Shown here piece after piece: positions 50,353 to 61,975 of a stretch of DNA of 64,000 bases. The notes beneath the pieces are model-generated. The model was not told the origin of the DNA. It saw nothing but the letters and a program-made list of their open reading frames with translations, and searched no databases. Source of the stretch: Enoplolaimus lenunculus (Eukaryota > Nematoda > Enoplea > Enoplida > Thoracostomopsidae); assembly GCA_030248215.1 (NCBI GenBank), contig JASANG010001930.1:1-64000 (forward strand), given 5' to 3'. Both the position numbers and the translations under genes were made by a program. Positions within the stretch are counted from its first letter, which is position 1; every line of letters begins with the position of its first letter.

Positions 50353-53300
50353 TCACATCCATGAACTAAAATTGTCCTTGGCCCATCTCAGGAACCCCAA
50401 CACACTAACGCAATATTCTACATCGAGATTCCCATCCAGTTCGCTGTCAATCTCTAAAAATTCTTTTTCAGACAGCAAATTGCTAGATTCCTCAGAATTT
50501 TCACCAATCGGAACTGGAATCGAGTTTAAACTAGCACTTGATCCATTCTGGCTAATCAATAAGGAAGTATTTTTGCATGATTCTTCTAACTCGGAAGTAA
50601 ATTGCGGCTGCTCACGCGGTTCAATTTCCGCCTTGCTGCTCCGTTTTGAAAGTTGCACTGAACTGAATCTCGCTAATGATGCGCTATCGTCGAGTCTCTT
50701 TTGAACAAAATATTTCTGCACTGACAATTTACGCGTGCGAAGGAAAGGATTGTACGAAAGTTCTTCGCTTAACCGCGACGGGCACTGAAACCGCTTCTAC
50801 ATCAGTGTAACTTTACATCAATACAGCTACCTACAGTGTCAAATTCAACACAAAAGGAAAGAATTTCTCCTAAACAACAATATCAGGTACAAAAATACCA
50901 GCCGCATACTCAACTATGTATAGCACCTATCGCCACTTAATAATACTGGTTTCAACTTAACGATCTGCTATAGCTGTAGATTTTAAAACTTAGCTATCTG
51001 CAATAGCTGTATATTTTAAACTAGGATTACCAGTAGGGTCGATCAAATCTGAAAAAATGTTAACTTGGTAAACATATCACTCGCTGGTTCTAGCTTTACA
51101 AGATATATCATTAATTGCTCATAGGTTCTACATGCATGTAACAATAATTCTCATTGGCTTCAGCCGGTGACGTGATAATTTAACAATTACTTAGCAATGT
51201 GTATATTTCTCATTCAAATTTTGCAAATACTAAAAATATACATGCAACTGCTGCCGTTTCTACAACCAAAATCTACCAGGTGCAAAAGATTATTTCAACG
51301 GAAACTTACCGTCGGTAATTTTTCAGTTCTCTGTTCACACACCCATTTCATCTTTTCCTAAAATTATTGCGCGGTGAGAATTTAAGACCGTGTTTCCAAA
51401 CGTGTGAAGCCAGCGGCAGAAGGTTCAGCTGTGTTAGTGCAGCTTTAGTTGTAAAAACTCAGATCATTATTTTTGTTTCAATACGTACAAACTTCCACTA
51501 AGTACCGTAGTGCATCTCAAATCCACACTTTATGTTAGTATGCGTATGAGCGAATATTACGAACCACGTCTTTGGTCAGGGGCGTTACCCGCGGACGGAG
51601 TATAGGTGTCAACCTTCCTATGCAATTTGCATTCAAATGTTTTTAGAAACTTTTTCGGTTGATAACACAAGAACGCCCGAAAGTTTTATCGAATGTAACA
51701 CTTTTCCAAATTCCTGGCTACGTACGCCTCTGTCGTTGGTGTGTAGGCTTTAGTCACAATGAAAAGAAAAATTTAGCATATATCCAATCAAAACCGCTGT
51801 GGAACCGTTATTTCAGAAACAAAAGCTAATAGCATAAATAATAACAAGTTTTCTAAAACACTGTAAAATTGAAACTTTACCCTCAGCACTTTATTATTTG
51901 GTTCGACTTCGGAAGCGAATTGAAAATTAGCTTCTGAGTATTCGTGACCTATAAACACTACAGAATATACAGATATCAAAAGTATACAAAATGATCAAAC
52001 TTTGTTAGACTTATCTATACAATGAAGGTATCAATCAGGGCCGAGGTCGGTACCAACCGGAGCCGGTACAAACCGGGGCCATGGTCGATACAAACCGGGG
52101 CCGGGGAAGGTAGTAACCAGGGCCGGGCCGGGGCCGGTACCAACCAGGGCCGGGCCAGTGCCGGTACCAACCAGGGCCGGTACCAACCAGGGCCGGGCCA
52201 TGGCCGGTACCAACCAGGGCCGGGCCGGGGCCGATACCAGCCAGTGCCGGTACCAACCACGGCCGGGCCGGGGCCGGTACCAACCAGGGCCGGGAATGGG
52301 GCCGTACCAACCAGGGCCGGGATGGGGCCGGTACCAACCAGGGCCGGGCCGGGGCCGGTACCAACCAGGGCAAGACTGGGGCCGGTACCAACCAGGGCCG
52401 GGCTGGGGCCGGTACCAACCAGGGCCGGGCTGGGGCCGGTACCAACCAGGGCCGGGCATGGAGCCAGTACCAACTAGGGCCGGGCATGGGGCCGGTACCA
52501 ACCAGGGCCGGGCCGGGGCCGGTACCAACCGGGGCCGGGCCGGAACCGGTACCAACCGGGCCGGGCCGGAACCGGTACCAACCGGGGCGGGGGACAAATT
52601 AGAACACGTCAAATTAACAATCAACATGAGCTGCAATATAATATACGTAATACGTATATGTGGCTAACCATGTGAAAATAAACAGTGTACAGTAATTTCT
52701 TGCGGTTACCATATTTTTCAAACGAGAACCGAGCGTGATAAAAACTGATCCCAAATAGGTCCCGGCAAATAACATGTTGGACACGACCCCGGGGCTTGGG
52801 GCCATGCTCCGAACCATCTCAAGTGCATGCGTACCTGGAAATATTAAGCTATCTGCAGCCAACGATGCGACAGTCTGTAACGAAGAATATACCACTGAAG
52901 CAGATCCTTCAAAAAATTTTCCTGAAACATTAAACAAAGCAGTTTATGAAAGTTTTCTGCTATTGATAACTAAAATCTCGGACCAAAAACCGAGAACTAA
53001 AAATGTGCATTGAACAATTATTAATGGTTCAGGCTAATGTGCTCTTTCATAAAGAAACGCAAGATAACACGTTTACACGTTTTCTTAGATTACTTACATT
53101 CAGGCTAAACAAACCAAAAAGCCAATGAATGGGGCTTCACAGGCTGCTGGTGGGATGGAGGTAAGCTTCGTTTACTACATGGCGAAAAGAATTGGTAAAT
53201 CCCAAATGCAGCGTAAGAAAGAGCAATTTTTGTATCTTAACCTTTTCGCTAGGATGGCCAAATTTGCGAAACCAAACATAAAGTGCGGAGAGACATACGA

Positions 53301-55285
53301 GGGGAAATCAAAACTTTCCTCTACCAGCAAAGCAAAATTCCACAGCTATTCAAGCCAAGCACGGATTATGTATAACATATATTTGTACCACAGCCAGCAA
53401 CAAACAGCAAATCGCCCGTGAAAAGACAATCCGGTGACGAATGCTTTTCGCCAAGTAGCTGATACACAACATGACCACGTGTATGTCCAGGAGTAATATG
53501 AGCAATAAATTCGAGATCACCAACACAGAATGACTGTTTATCAGATACGAATCTGAAGCCAAGCAGATTTAGAAACGTTGATAAATGTACTACTCATCAA
53601 TACTCTAAAACCGATAATTGAATAGTTCGCTAATAGCTTCTTTGCATATTAACTTAAATCATTAAGCCTAAATTAGGACTTTTAAATTACATATTTTACT
53701 GACTATGAGGTTTACAAGCAGTCAAATAGAGTACTAAAGGGTTTTCGGGTGCGAAAAACCTGAATAAATTGTTTACAAACCTCCAAAACCGATAATCGAA
53801 TACTTAGCTAATGGCTAATTTCCATATTAGATTAATTGGAAAGTAAAGTAGTTTAAACTATCCGCTTGTGATTTATAAGTTTGGAATGTTTAACTAGACT
53901 GATTAAAAAATAAGTACGTATAAGCTTCGCGCAATACATGTAGTTCTACTACGCCTGGTATAAATTTTACCACTTGATACAAAGTTGTGCCTATGCCGAT
54001 ACCGAGGCATATTTGTATTTTGAAAATATGCCGATTCCGATACAGATTCCCATTTTAATACATTTATGATGCTTAAAGAATACATATGACATTATATTAC
54101 AACATTATCAATGCGAACAAAAACAAGAAAGATATCAGTTTTCCTAATCACACGCGCTGATATACGCCAATATTGACATTGACAGCATTTCCACTAATTG
54201 TTATGTGCAACTAGATGCTGATAAATCGGCACATCCCAAATAAACTTACGTGTTTGAGCAATATGCGTTATCCTCTAAACTTGAATAAATTTTCAAGCCG
54301 TTAAATGTTTTCTTCAGTTCGGCATTATCGCCTGCATGATCCCTGTTAATAAAATTCTAGTCAAAATAAAATGCTACGTATGTGAAACAAACAATGAAAT
54401 AGGACCTGTATCTAATGCGCGCATTATGTTAGTAAAAATTGCAAAAAGAATAAGCATCATGTCGCCTTCATCGATTTAAGATTATATTTAAGCGATACAG
54501 TTATTTTGGTTTACCAGTGCTTATGAGTTGTAAGCAAAGCTTCAGGAGTGAGCAGCTTTTCACTGAGAACACCAATAACGGCTTTAGCATCGGACGGATC
54601 AACAACAGCTGTGTCACCAGTTTCATTATTTGTCACGATGTAAGCATAATTGTCGCTCAACACGGGAACGATAACGATCCTGATTTCTTAAACTTGTAAA
54701 AATATAATATCTTTCGAATGCTGCAGTCGTGTCATTTGTTGTAGTTTTGCAGTGTACAAAACATATCTGTTTTAAACGGAAGAATTTATAGAACAAAATC
54801 CAGTTTCACAGAATTAGAACAGGATAGAGTCATGGAGCGGATCATTTATAACTTAAATAACGCAGCCAGTTTTTAAAATAAAAAATGACCATACTTCCAT
54901 AACGTTTTACTACTGTTTGACTATGACTGGTGTACTGTATTCGCGATTTATTCAGATTCCTTTGATGATACCAAAGTCCCAATCTTGTATTGACATACAA
55001 CATGTACCTGAGCAAATACAAACAGTGTAGCAAATTTATCATAAATATCGGTCATACTTAACAGGAAGTTGACGACTTTTCACGATTTTATTCAACATCG
55101 ACGAGAAAACATTGAAGTTAGGAAACTAACTGACAGCTAAGATTTCCAATCGTACTGTTATTTTCAACATTGATCAACGCTCAATTCGTTGCATACTTAG
55201 CATCCACATAACATGAACATATTGTAAATGGCTTGAAATGAAAAACTCACAGTATCCGAAACGCCACTCGGCTCCCAACCGCCAT
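50353..55285 (-). CDS. HAGH: hydroxyacylglutathione hydrolase, glyoxalase II (8 exons)
   Basis: Metallo-beta-lactamase-fold thioesterase that splits S-lactoylglutathione in the glyoxalase pathway. Exons in transcript order: 55285-55251, 54679-54515, 54342-54250, 53552-53389, 52921-52835, 51948-51881, 51357-51310, 50784-50353. Phases fit; 363 residues (human 308). The start [12 protein letters not shown] is basic and acid-free, like a short mitochondrial presequence, and joins [15 protein letters not shown]. Metal ligands: [34 protein letters not shown] and FPGHEY. Substrate-region blocks: [12 protein letters not shown] and a final [12 protein letters not shown] resembling the human AVRREKDQF end. 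Between these, about 85 residues rich in Ser, Glu and Asn are inserted. Antisense frames over the last exon are shadows. Confidence 0.92.
50905..51150. mobile_element. J-family MITE, copy 6
   Basis: CGCATACTCAACTATGTATA .. AGGTTCTACATGCATGTAAC, with CACCTATCGCCACTTAATAA near the left end. Degenerate. HAGH intron 7. Confidence 0.45.
52028..52592 (+). repeat. 27-bp GC-rich minisatellite, about 20 units
   Basis: Unit close to GGCCGGTACCAACCAGGGCC plus a GGGCNGG spacer; some units are shortened. It is far more GC-rich than any neighbour. Because 27 is divisible by three and the unit lacks stops in several frames, long frames (150-200 codons, rich in Pro, Gly and Tyr) stay open on both strands. 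It lies wholly within HAGH intron 5 (between exons at 52835 and 51948), so it is not read as protein in the HAGH model. Confidence 0.9.
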
Positions 55286-56129
55286 CAAAACTTTCAAATA
55301 ATAAGCCAAAATGTTAAACACCATTTACATATTAATACTCTTATAAACAGTCCAATACGAGAACACCAGCAATTTTATAAACTGACAGAAAGTAATAGGT
55401 ACTGAGTAACTACTCCAAAATTTTCAACGACAATGCCTACACACTAAGCGAGGTTATTGGCGGGCAGGTGCAGATTCCACAACATCAATGTTATTAACCA
55501 CCACTCCAAAAAATCTAAAATTTGCATTTTCAATTCTCATCTTTAATACCATACCAATTTGCTTACACCCGATTTCAAGTATACTATTTAGGCAAAAACA
55601 ACACAAAAACCAATGTGATTGACTGCCAAGGGTGCAATAAAATCTGGTCTTTCTTATGCATTATGAATTGTAAAATTCCAAATGGCAAACAATTTCACAC
55701 AGTTTCTACTACATATTTCCCATTGTACTAGCTAGGGAAATAGGCGTGTTTTTGTATTGGCGTTAAAGCAGACATTTAAAACGAAAGCACATAGATTTGG
55801 TGGACACGTACGTTTTCAAACAGAACAAAACTTTCAAGGGAACTTTTAATAATTTAAATTACGGATCAATACTACGCAGTCGACTTTCTTAAAGTCTCAT
55901 TGATATGCGTTAGCCTAACACGGTATTTCCATTTTGTGTTGCATAACAGTACCCATTCCAGATTCACTGTTAAATTCCAAACAAACCAAGTAAGGTTACA
56001 GTTCAAAATGCAATGGTCGTGAACTGCAAATTGATAGACGTGACGCACTAGTTAAATTAAACAGTATACCGCCAGCTTCACGCAACTAGAATTACTTAAG
56101 GGTGGAAGCAGCCTTAAACAGTACACTAG

Positions 56130-57206
56130 GGGTAAGCCTAAACCCCTGGGGGTACGAGGTATGGGCGCGGTATAGCGCATTCGGTTACATGTATGATTTA
56201 ACTTGTATTTGGGCAAAACCAATAACGGAATTGCACTGAAGTGACGTCGCTTGATAATATTAGCGTCACAAGGTGGTATGACAATAAACCTGGCTTGTTT
56301 ATGTCCAATTTTGTGGAAAGAACCCAACTGATGAATGTGAAAGATAGTGTAGGCGTCAAAAATAAGAATTATGGTTTTTCGTCCCGCAGTTGTTAAACTC
56401 TATAATGAAAACATGGGCGGTGTTGACTTGAACGATACGATGTTTGCAATGTATCGTCATACTTTGAAGCAAATAAACCCTATATGCGAATTTTTTACCA
56501 TTTTTTGACCGTAGTGACAGTTAATGCTTGGTTTGATTATCGAAATGGGCACAGTGAGAATATTAGCTTGCATTCGTTTAAACCATAGTATGCGCAATCG
56601 AGCACATCCGCTGGTCGTCCACGCTCTATAGATGCTATACCCGATCATGAACGCCATTGTGCGCCACCGGTTAAGCTATCTGTTGCGAAAAGGGGTCCTG
56701 ATGGGTTGCGAACGGACAATATTGGGCACTAGTCATTTAAAGATACCAGTATTACATGTGCTATACGATGCCGCGCTAGTGGTTGTAAACGTAAAACGGT
56801 GTACACGTGTGACAAATGTACAGTTTTTATTTGCCCCGATTGCATGAAAAAGTTCCATGAATAATGAATTATCATCGTGGTTTGGCGCAGTATATTGTTG
56901 CAAATAATTCAAATATATTACTACTTGAGTTATATTTTATAAAAATGTATTACTTTAGGTTAGTATCTCGTATGGTAGTAGCTTATTAGCAGACGAATCT
57001 TCAATGTTTTCACCTCAGACTCAGCTTTTGTCGTAGCTGCCTATAAAGCCCACTGTCAACTTTAGTGGACAGTATCGCAATTTTGTATGTTTACGTGGAA
57101 GTTGTGGTTTTGCTGTTAAAACTCATTATATTGATGATTTTGCACTCTTTATAATAAAAAATAATTCTATGACGTGCGCAAAATAATTCGGGCCAGAAAG
57201 GGTTAA
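56130..57206 (+). mobile_element. decayed piggyBac transposon with transposase remnants
   Basis: Plus-strand fragments read RWYDNKPGLFMSNFVE (about 56270), LYNENMGGVDLNDTMFAMYR (about 56400), FLTVVTVNAWFDYRNGH (about 56500) and a C-terminal cysteine-rich domain CRASGCKRKTVYTCDKC..FICPDC (about 56770-56850). This is the order of piggyBac transposases: the GGVD block of the DDE domain, the NAW motif, then the Zn-binding tail. The fragments lie in different frames with stops, and the N-terminal half is absent, so it is inactive. The right terminus reads GGGCCAGAAAGGGTTAA, a piggyBac end on a TTAA site; no matching left end was found. Confidence 0.8.
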
Positions 57207-58112
57207 AAAGTTAAACGCAAACTCGAGTGTTTCAGGTAGTCTCTGGGATAACATGTATTTTCACGTGTTATCGAACCATTTTCTAAAAATCACCAGAACT
57301 TTTCTGGTTCTCCCACACGGTTTACGTAGTAGGCTGTTTTTAACTCGTTTTCAAATCCTCATTTAAATCAAAACATTCAGGTATACAGCATTTTAAATAG
57401 AAACGTAGCTTACTTTTTATGTATTGAAAGGATATAGTTCTGAAACTTCAACATGTATTTAATGTTAATATAAAACTTTTAAACATTTTATTTTCATATG
57501 AATATTCTTTTCAATTGCGCCTTATGTAACACTGCGTGTGAAAATCACAATGTATAAAGATGAAAATTTTACTGCCGCATGCAACAGTTTGCAAAATTTT
57601 CAAATTTTGAACAAAAAGAGAATTTTTAGTTTTAAAAACGTTAAATATTTATTTAGCTTACTAAAACATGTTCCAGCAGTACTTGCTTGCATGCTGAGGA
57701 AAGTTTTAACAAATATTTTATTGTCCATGAACACAAAAGGTAATAGTATTTGTGTCATTCATAAAACGTGACAATTGCGACCAGAAAAATACCTGTACAA
57801 TCTTCAATGTTTTCCTTCGGCAGTTTTTTAACTACTGTTTATACAACGAACCTTTAATTTTGTTTTTCGCCTCACGTTTTAGGACGCTGCCGCATGAAAA
57901 TTGCAACATTAAAAACTGCAGAAATGAATACTCAGGTTTAAACATAAGGACATTAAACGGTAAACTTAACATTAAGCTCGGATCTAAAGCAGAGTCTGTA
58001 AACCATAGCGTATAACAAAATCATTTGCTGCGAAACTTGTTCAAAAATTGCTAAAAATATATACATTACACGCATATATATTCTATCAAAAATTATTGTC
58101 CATCATGGCGGT

Positions 58113-58287
58113 AGGTGCCATAAAGATCAGGGGCGGAACGTTTTTAGACTAATTTTTGCTTGGCGTAGGCTTAAGCTTGCTTAGGATTAGGTATATGCTT
58201 ATTGTTACGGTTACGCTTAGGTTTACGCTTAGGCTTAGGAATATGCTCATAAGTAACACTGTTCCGTCCCCGTTCTTTACACTGGCC
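58113..58287 (-). mobile_element. A-family MITE, copy 20
   Basis: Plus-strand ends GGTGCCATAAAGATCAGGGG and CGTTCTTTACACTGGCC. A deletion removes part of the left inner region; several TTAGG-type units remain (CGCTTAGGCTTAGGAATATG). It lies about 190 bp upstream of the PAN gene's candidate first exon. Confidence 0.7.
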
Positions 58288-58479
58288 GCGCTAGCGATGG
58301 AGGAGAGACTAGGCCCTTCGGTAAATTATTCAAGTCATACTCTCAGTAGTTGGGTACATCTAAATTCTGTACGATAAATAGCAAATTTCTACAACATTTT
58401 GTTTATTAAAACTCTTCAGACTCCAATTCGTTTCACAAAAATTACAGCCCTGGCTTAATATTTTGTGATCACATTAGAT

Positions 58480-61427
58480 ATGTGCTTAGTTAAACGTTTT
58501 GTTTTGCTCATCGCGTTCAGCAAGCACGTTGCCTGCTTCTCTCAACGTAAGTTTATTCTTTGAAGTAAGTTTAAAATATATAAGCTGGAACAAGCTAAGT
58601 TGTCACCCTGTGCTATATAAATATTTTTCATGGAAATTTTGAAAAACATAACTATAGACAGAGTCTATGTGAAAATGTGACAATTAGCTTTGAACTCAAG
58701 ATTATTCGGTAGAACACTGAAAGTGTCCTATACCAACAATCAATCTTATAACTTTTTATGAGTGAATCAACAAAATTCACCAACGTATATGAATTTCGCC
58801 GCTTATCCGATAAAGGTAAAAGTGAATTTGACGATGCAACCATATTAATGGTTAAAAACCAAAGCCAGAGGTAAACAAATTTTGCCAGATCAGAAGGTCA
58901 ACAAATTTTTCCAGAGCCGGAGATCAAACAAAATTAGAGATAATAAAAATAATGCTGAATTTTATAGAGTTTAAAGCGTCTGTGAAGTGTGGTGAAAAAT
59001 TAGTTTTTTAATTAAACTTTTTCTTTGAAAAATTTCAGCAATTTAAAAGCATTCAAAGTTGCCTAAAGTTTCAAACAAACAAACAAACAAACAAACAAAT
59101 ACACAAACAAACAAACAAACCGTATAACACAACTTTAGGAACCGAGGCCGGATCTGGTGCTGAAGGTCGATTTTCTGCTGGAGTCGAAGGCAGACCCTCC
59201 ACGTATATCCTTATGAATTTGTGTAAACAATTTTTAGCTAAATGCCGTCTGGAACATCGTGATACAAAATATTGCGCGTGTTTGTACGACCAAAAAGCGT
59301 TGCACGGTAGCACGTTTTATTCAACAGATTACGTTTATAGCTGGCCGGAGTGTGCTTTATCGTGCCGAAATACGCAACATCCTTACAAATGTCACTCGGC
59401 GGTATATTATGACGCTCTGAAACGATGCTTTTTGTACTCATATTCACCGACAGAAAGGTGCTTAATAACTCATGTTATTATTTATTACGGACAGCGCGCC
59501 GCATATATACAGTGGATACAACAAGGGCAGTATATTCGTCTGAAATTTCAGTAGAAGTGGTCAAAGTGTAGGTTTTATAGAGCAACTTCTTCATCAAAAA
59601 TAAAAGGTTATATATAGAACTTCGAACTAAAAGGTAAATGTTATCCTGTTCAGAATTCGATGTTTTTTCCAAAGTGAAATCCTTCACAGTTATCTTTGAA
59701 ATTATATAGTTATTTGCCGGCTCCAAGCTCTGCCTGGATTCTGGTTAGGCATACAAATATGCAATTTTCGAACATCTGACTAAGGTTAATTCGAAGAATT
59801 GTATCAAAACATTTCTATTTAAGCGTCTTGGTTGGAATAATTATCACATGAAGGTGTTACTTACTGGTTAAAAACACTAGGTACTAAAAGAGCTTTGCCA
59901 GTGTCTAGTGTATTAATAGCTGGGGCAGAGGGAAAAACTTGTCGCAATAAAGCCCTATTCACACGTACAAGTTTTTTGCAGCAAAACTTTGCACGTGCAA
60001 CTTGCATGTGCAAGTTTGGTCACAAAGCAGCTTGGAAGTTCTTGCAGTTGCAAATTATTAACTGGAATTCATGCTATTGAATTTAAAATTTGCACGTGTG
60101 AATGCAGTTGTAAGTGGCTCGAATTTCTTACACCTGAAGTTTAATTAGTCAATCGTAATGTTCTTTGGAAAATATTTACAGCTGCAAATTTTTCGTTTAA
60201 GTTGCTGCTGCAAGTTCTCGATAAAAAAACTTACACATGTGAATGAGTATTTCAAGGTTAGCCTTCATGAAACTAATTTGAAACCTTAAAAATTATTTGA
60301 CTCATTTAAACCTTTTAAAAGTCGTATATTTCTGTGCATATAATGCTGATGCATAGAGGCAAATTAAACCACATGCAGTTGCTGTACATCGGTTAGATAC
60401 CGATGCATATATAGTGCCTCCACATGCAGCAGCAGTAAAAACATAGAAGAACAAAGATGCATGTGTATAATGTTGATGTTCTGACAAGCATAAAAACAGG
60501 AAAAAACTCAGTAGTTGAGGCGGCGGGGTTGAGTGGTAGCGCGCTGGACTGAGAATCTGTCAGCTCTGCGTCATGGAATCGAAACCTCGTAGAAACGCCC
60601 ATCATTTTCATCTGCAAAAACTCAGAACTAAAAACCGTCGTACCCTAGCTTACCCAACTTATGACAAATTTAATGTAAACGTATAGTTCAAGAATCGTAC
60701 AGACATTCCTAAAATTGCTCAATTTTATTTTAACTGATGCAGCTTGTTTCTTCATTTCAGACCGGAAATGGTATTTCACACCACACATGAAGGAAATGTT
60801 TATATTTTGGAAACCGATACAGAATTTTGTCGTCAGCCAACCGAAAATGGTTTTGTTTCCTCGCATAATTCACAAGGCAGTTATAAATCACACGGCGATT
60901 ACGATTCCCATAATGGCTACAATTCCCACTCTCAATACAAATCCCTAGGCGGCTACAGTTCGAACGGTGGCTCTAATTCCAAAAGTCAATTCAATTCCCA
61001 CGGTACATACAATTTCCAGGTTGGTTCTAATTCTCACGGTATTTACAATTCCCACGGTGGCTCTGATTCCCACAGTAAATATAACTCTCCCGGTAATTTC
61101 AATAGTAATTACAAATCTCAAGATAATTACAATTCCAAAGATGGCCACACTTCCCACGATAATTATAATTCCCACAGCAGTTCTAAGTCGAATAGTAAAT
61201 ACAAAACTAAAAATGGTTACAATACCCACGGTGGCTACAATTCCCACAACAAATACAATTCGCCAGGAAGTTCTAATTCCAACAGCCTATACAAGCCTCA
61301 TGACGGTTACAATTCCCGCGGTAACTACAATTCCCACGATAACTATAACTCCCACGGTAGTTCTAATTCTCACGGCGGTTCTAATTCCCACGGTGGCTAC
61401 AATTCTCACGGTCTTCATAGCATTAGC

Positions 61428-61464
<37 letters not shown>

Positions 61465-61664
61465 GCGATAGTACCGAAGATTATTACATCGATTATGTAA
61501 CACAGCTAATTACAAGCCAATATCCTGGTGGTGCACCACCAATTAACCAATACGGACAAGGAATTATTATTTCGGTAGGCAAACCGAAAACTTTAACTGA
61601 TAAAATGGTACTCAAAAAATCATTTTGGGCTCCGTTTCGTGGAACCAAAAAGAAGTCTGCGTGA
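58480..61664 (+). CDS. secreted PAN/apple-domain protein with N/S/H/G/Y repeat domain
   Basis: Proposed exons: 58480-58546 (signal peptide MCLVKRFVLLIAFSKHVACF, donor GTAAGT), about 59139-59457 (PAN domain), 60761-61664 (stop TGA); about 429 residues. The exon 2/3 join is firm: SPTER then PEMVFHTTHEGNVYIL, in phase. Exon 2 carries CACLYDQKALHG..CALSCRN..YKCHSAVYYDALKRCFL, the Cys spacing of PAN/apple modules, closed by ETDTEFCRQ. Exon 3 then encodes about 190 residues of irregular YNSHGG and SNSHG units, a 12-Asn run and an ordinary C-terminus (EDYYIDYVTQLI..KKKSA). PAN modules bind protein or sugar outside cells, often in nematode surface proteins. The exon 2 start is uncertain: acceptors at 59139 and 59184 both fit the phase of exon 1, or translation could start at the Met at 59213. 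I do not know the family of the repeat domain. Confidence 0.7.
59039..59121 (+). repeat. CAAA/CAAAC microsatellite
   Basis: Mostly tandem ACAA units between 59073 and 59120, just before PAN exon 2. The frame of the exon stays open through it, so frame length alone does not show where the exon begins. Confidence 0.8.
59150..59207 (+). repeat. L-family end next to or within PAN exon 2
   Basis: GGTCGATTTTCTGCTGGAGT and GGCAGACCCTCC match GGTCGATTTTCTGCAGGAGT and GGCAGACCTTCGG at 33210-33250. If exon 2 starts at 59139, these bases encode residues of the protein. Confidence 0.55.
59957..60244. mobile_element. W inverted-repeat element
   Basis: ATTCACACGTACAAGTTTTT on the left and AAAAACTTACACATGTGAAT on the right are inverted with a few mismatches. 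Inside, TGCACGTGCAACTTGCATGT-type words recur. PAN intron 2. Single copy in the window. Confidence 0.6.
60527..60604 (+). other. tRNA-like sequence (SINE head or pseudogene)
   Basis: GGTTGAGTGGTAGCGCGC (A-box like) and GGAATCGAAACCTCG (B-box like) are spaced as in a tRNA, with ACTGAGAATC in the anticodon position. The outer ends pair only as GGCG/CGCC and the T stem is imperfect. PAN intron 2. No clear SINE tail. Confidence 0.4.
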
Positions 61665-61887
61665 GACAAATTGGGGACATTTTAATGTTTTTTGTAAAAG
61701 TAAGAGAACCTCAATGTGGACGGAGTAAAAAATTACTTGAGATAGTTTGGCAGCTACCTCTATTTACGTGTGTATTATACAATGATCGTCGCTGCCTAGT
61801 CATAATAGTGATATCATCGTGGTTGACAGTTAAATTTCTTCTAAAATCCAAGCTTCAAGATTAGTTTATTACGTACTAAAATAACAA

Positions 61888-61975
61888 AGTATACGCTTAT
61901 CCTTTTGCGTAGGATTAGGCTTAGGAATATGCTTATACTACTGTTGCGGCCCTGTTGTATACATTGGCCCAATCT
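61888..61975 (-). mobile_element. A-family MITE, copy 21 (truncated)
   Basis: Only the left array part and one terminus: TAGGATTAGGCTTAGGAATA .. CCCTGTTGTATACATTGGCC. The other half is absent. Confidence 0.65.

Larger units (their letters stand above)
55286..58479. other. intergenic gap between divergent HAGH and PAN-domain genes
   Basis: Divergent promoter region of about 3.2 kb. It holds a decayed piggyBac transposon (about 56130-57206) and A copy 20 (58113-58287). The stretches 55290-56100 and 57210-58110 are AT-rich with no recognised exon or repeat; open frames of 70-90 codons near 57538-58015 show no family features. Confidence 0.55.

Noticed and set aside
50348-50704. 118-codon + strand frame
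   Set aside because: Antisense shadow of the last HAGH exon, whose frame joins upstream exons in phase.
52015-52667. Long open frames (150-200 codons) on both strands, rich in Pro, Gly, Trp and Tyr
   Set aside because: They follow directly from a 27-bp repeat lacking stops and lie inside a HAGH intron.
53125-53421. 98-codon + strand frame that could be a small gene
   Set aside because: It overlaps HAGH exon 4 in antisense and otherwise lies in a HAGH intron; no recognisable features.
13862-55285. Four consecutive minus-strand genes as an operon
   Set aside because: Gaps of 1.7-4.4 kb are far longer than typical nematode operon spacing, and the genes share no pathway.
57538-58015. Two overlapping + strand frames upstream of the PAN gene as extra exons
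   Set aside because: No PAN or signal features and no phase-compatible link to the firm exons.
60967-61500. 177-codon Thr/Ile/Pro-rich frame
   Set aside because: Alternate frame of the PAN protein's repeat domain; its regularity reflects the repeat.
2705-61975. TTAGGC arrays as evidence that the window lies near a telomere
   Set aside because: Units are short, diverged, in both orientations and confined to dispersed elements with target duplications.
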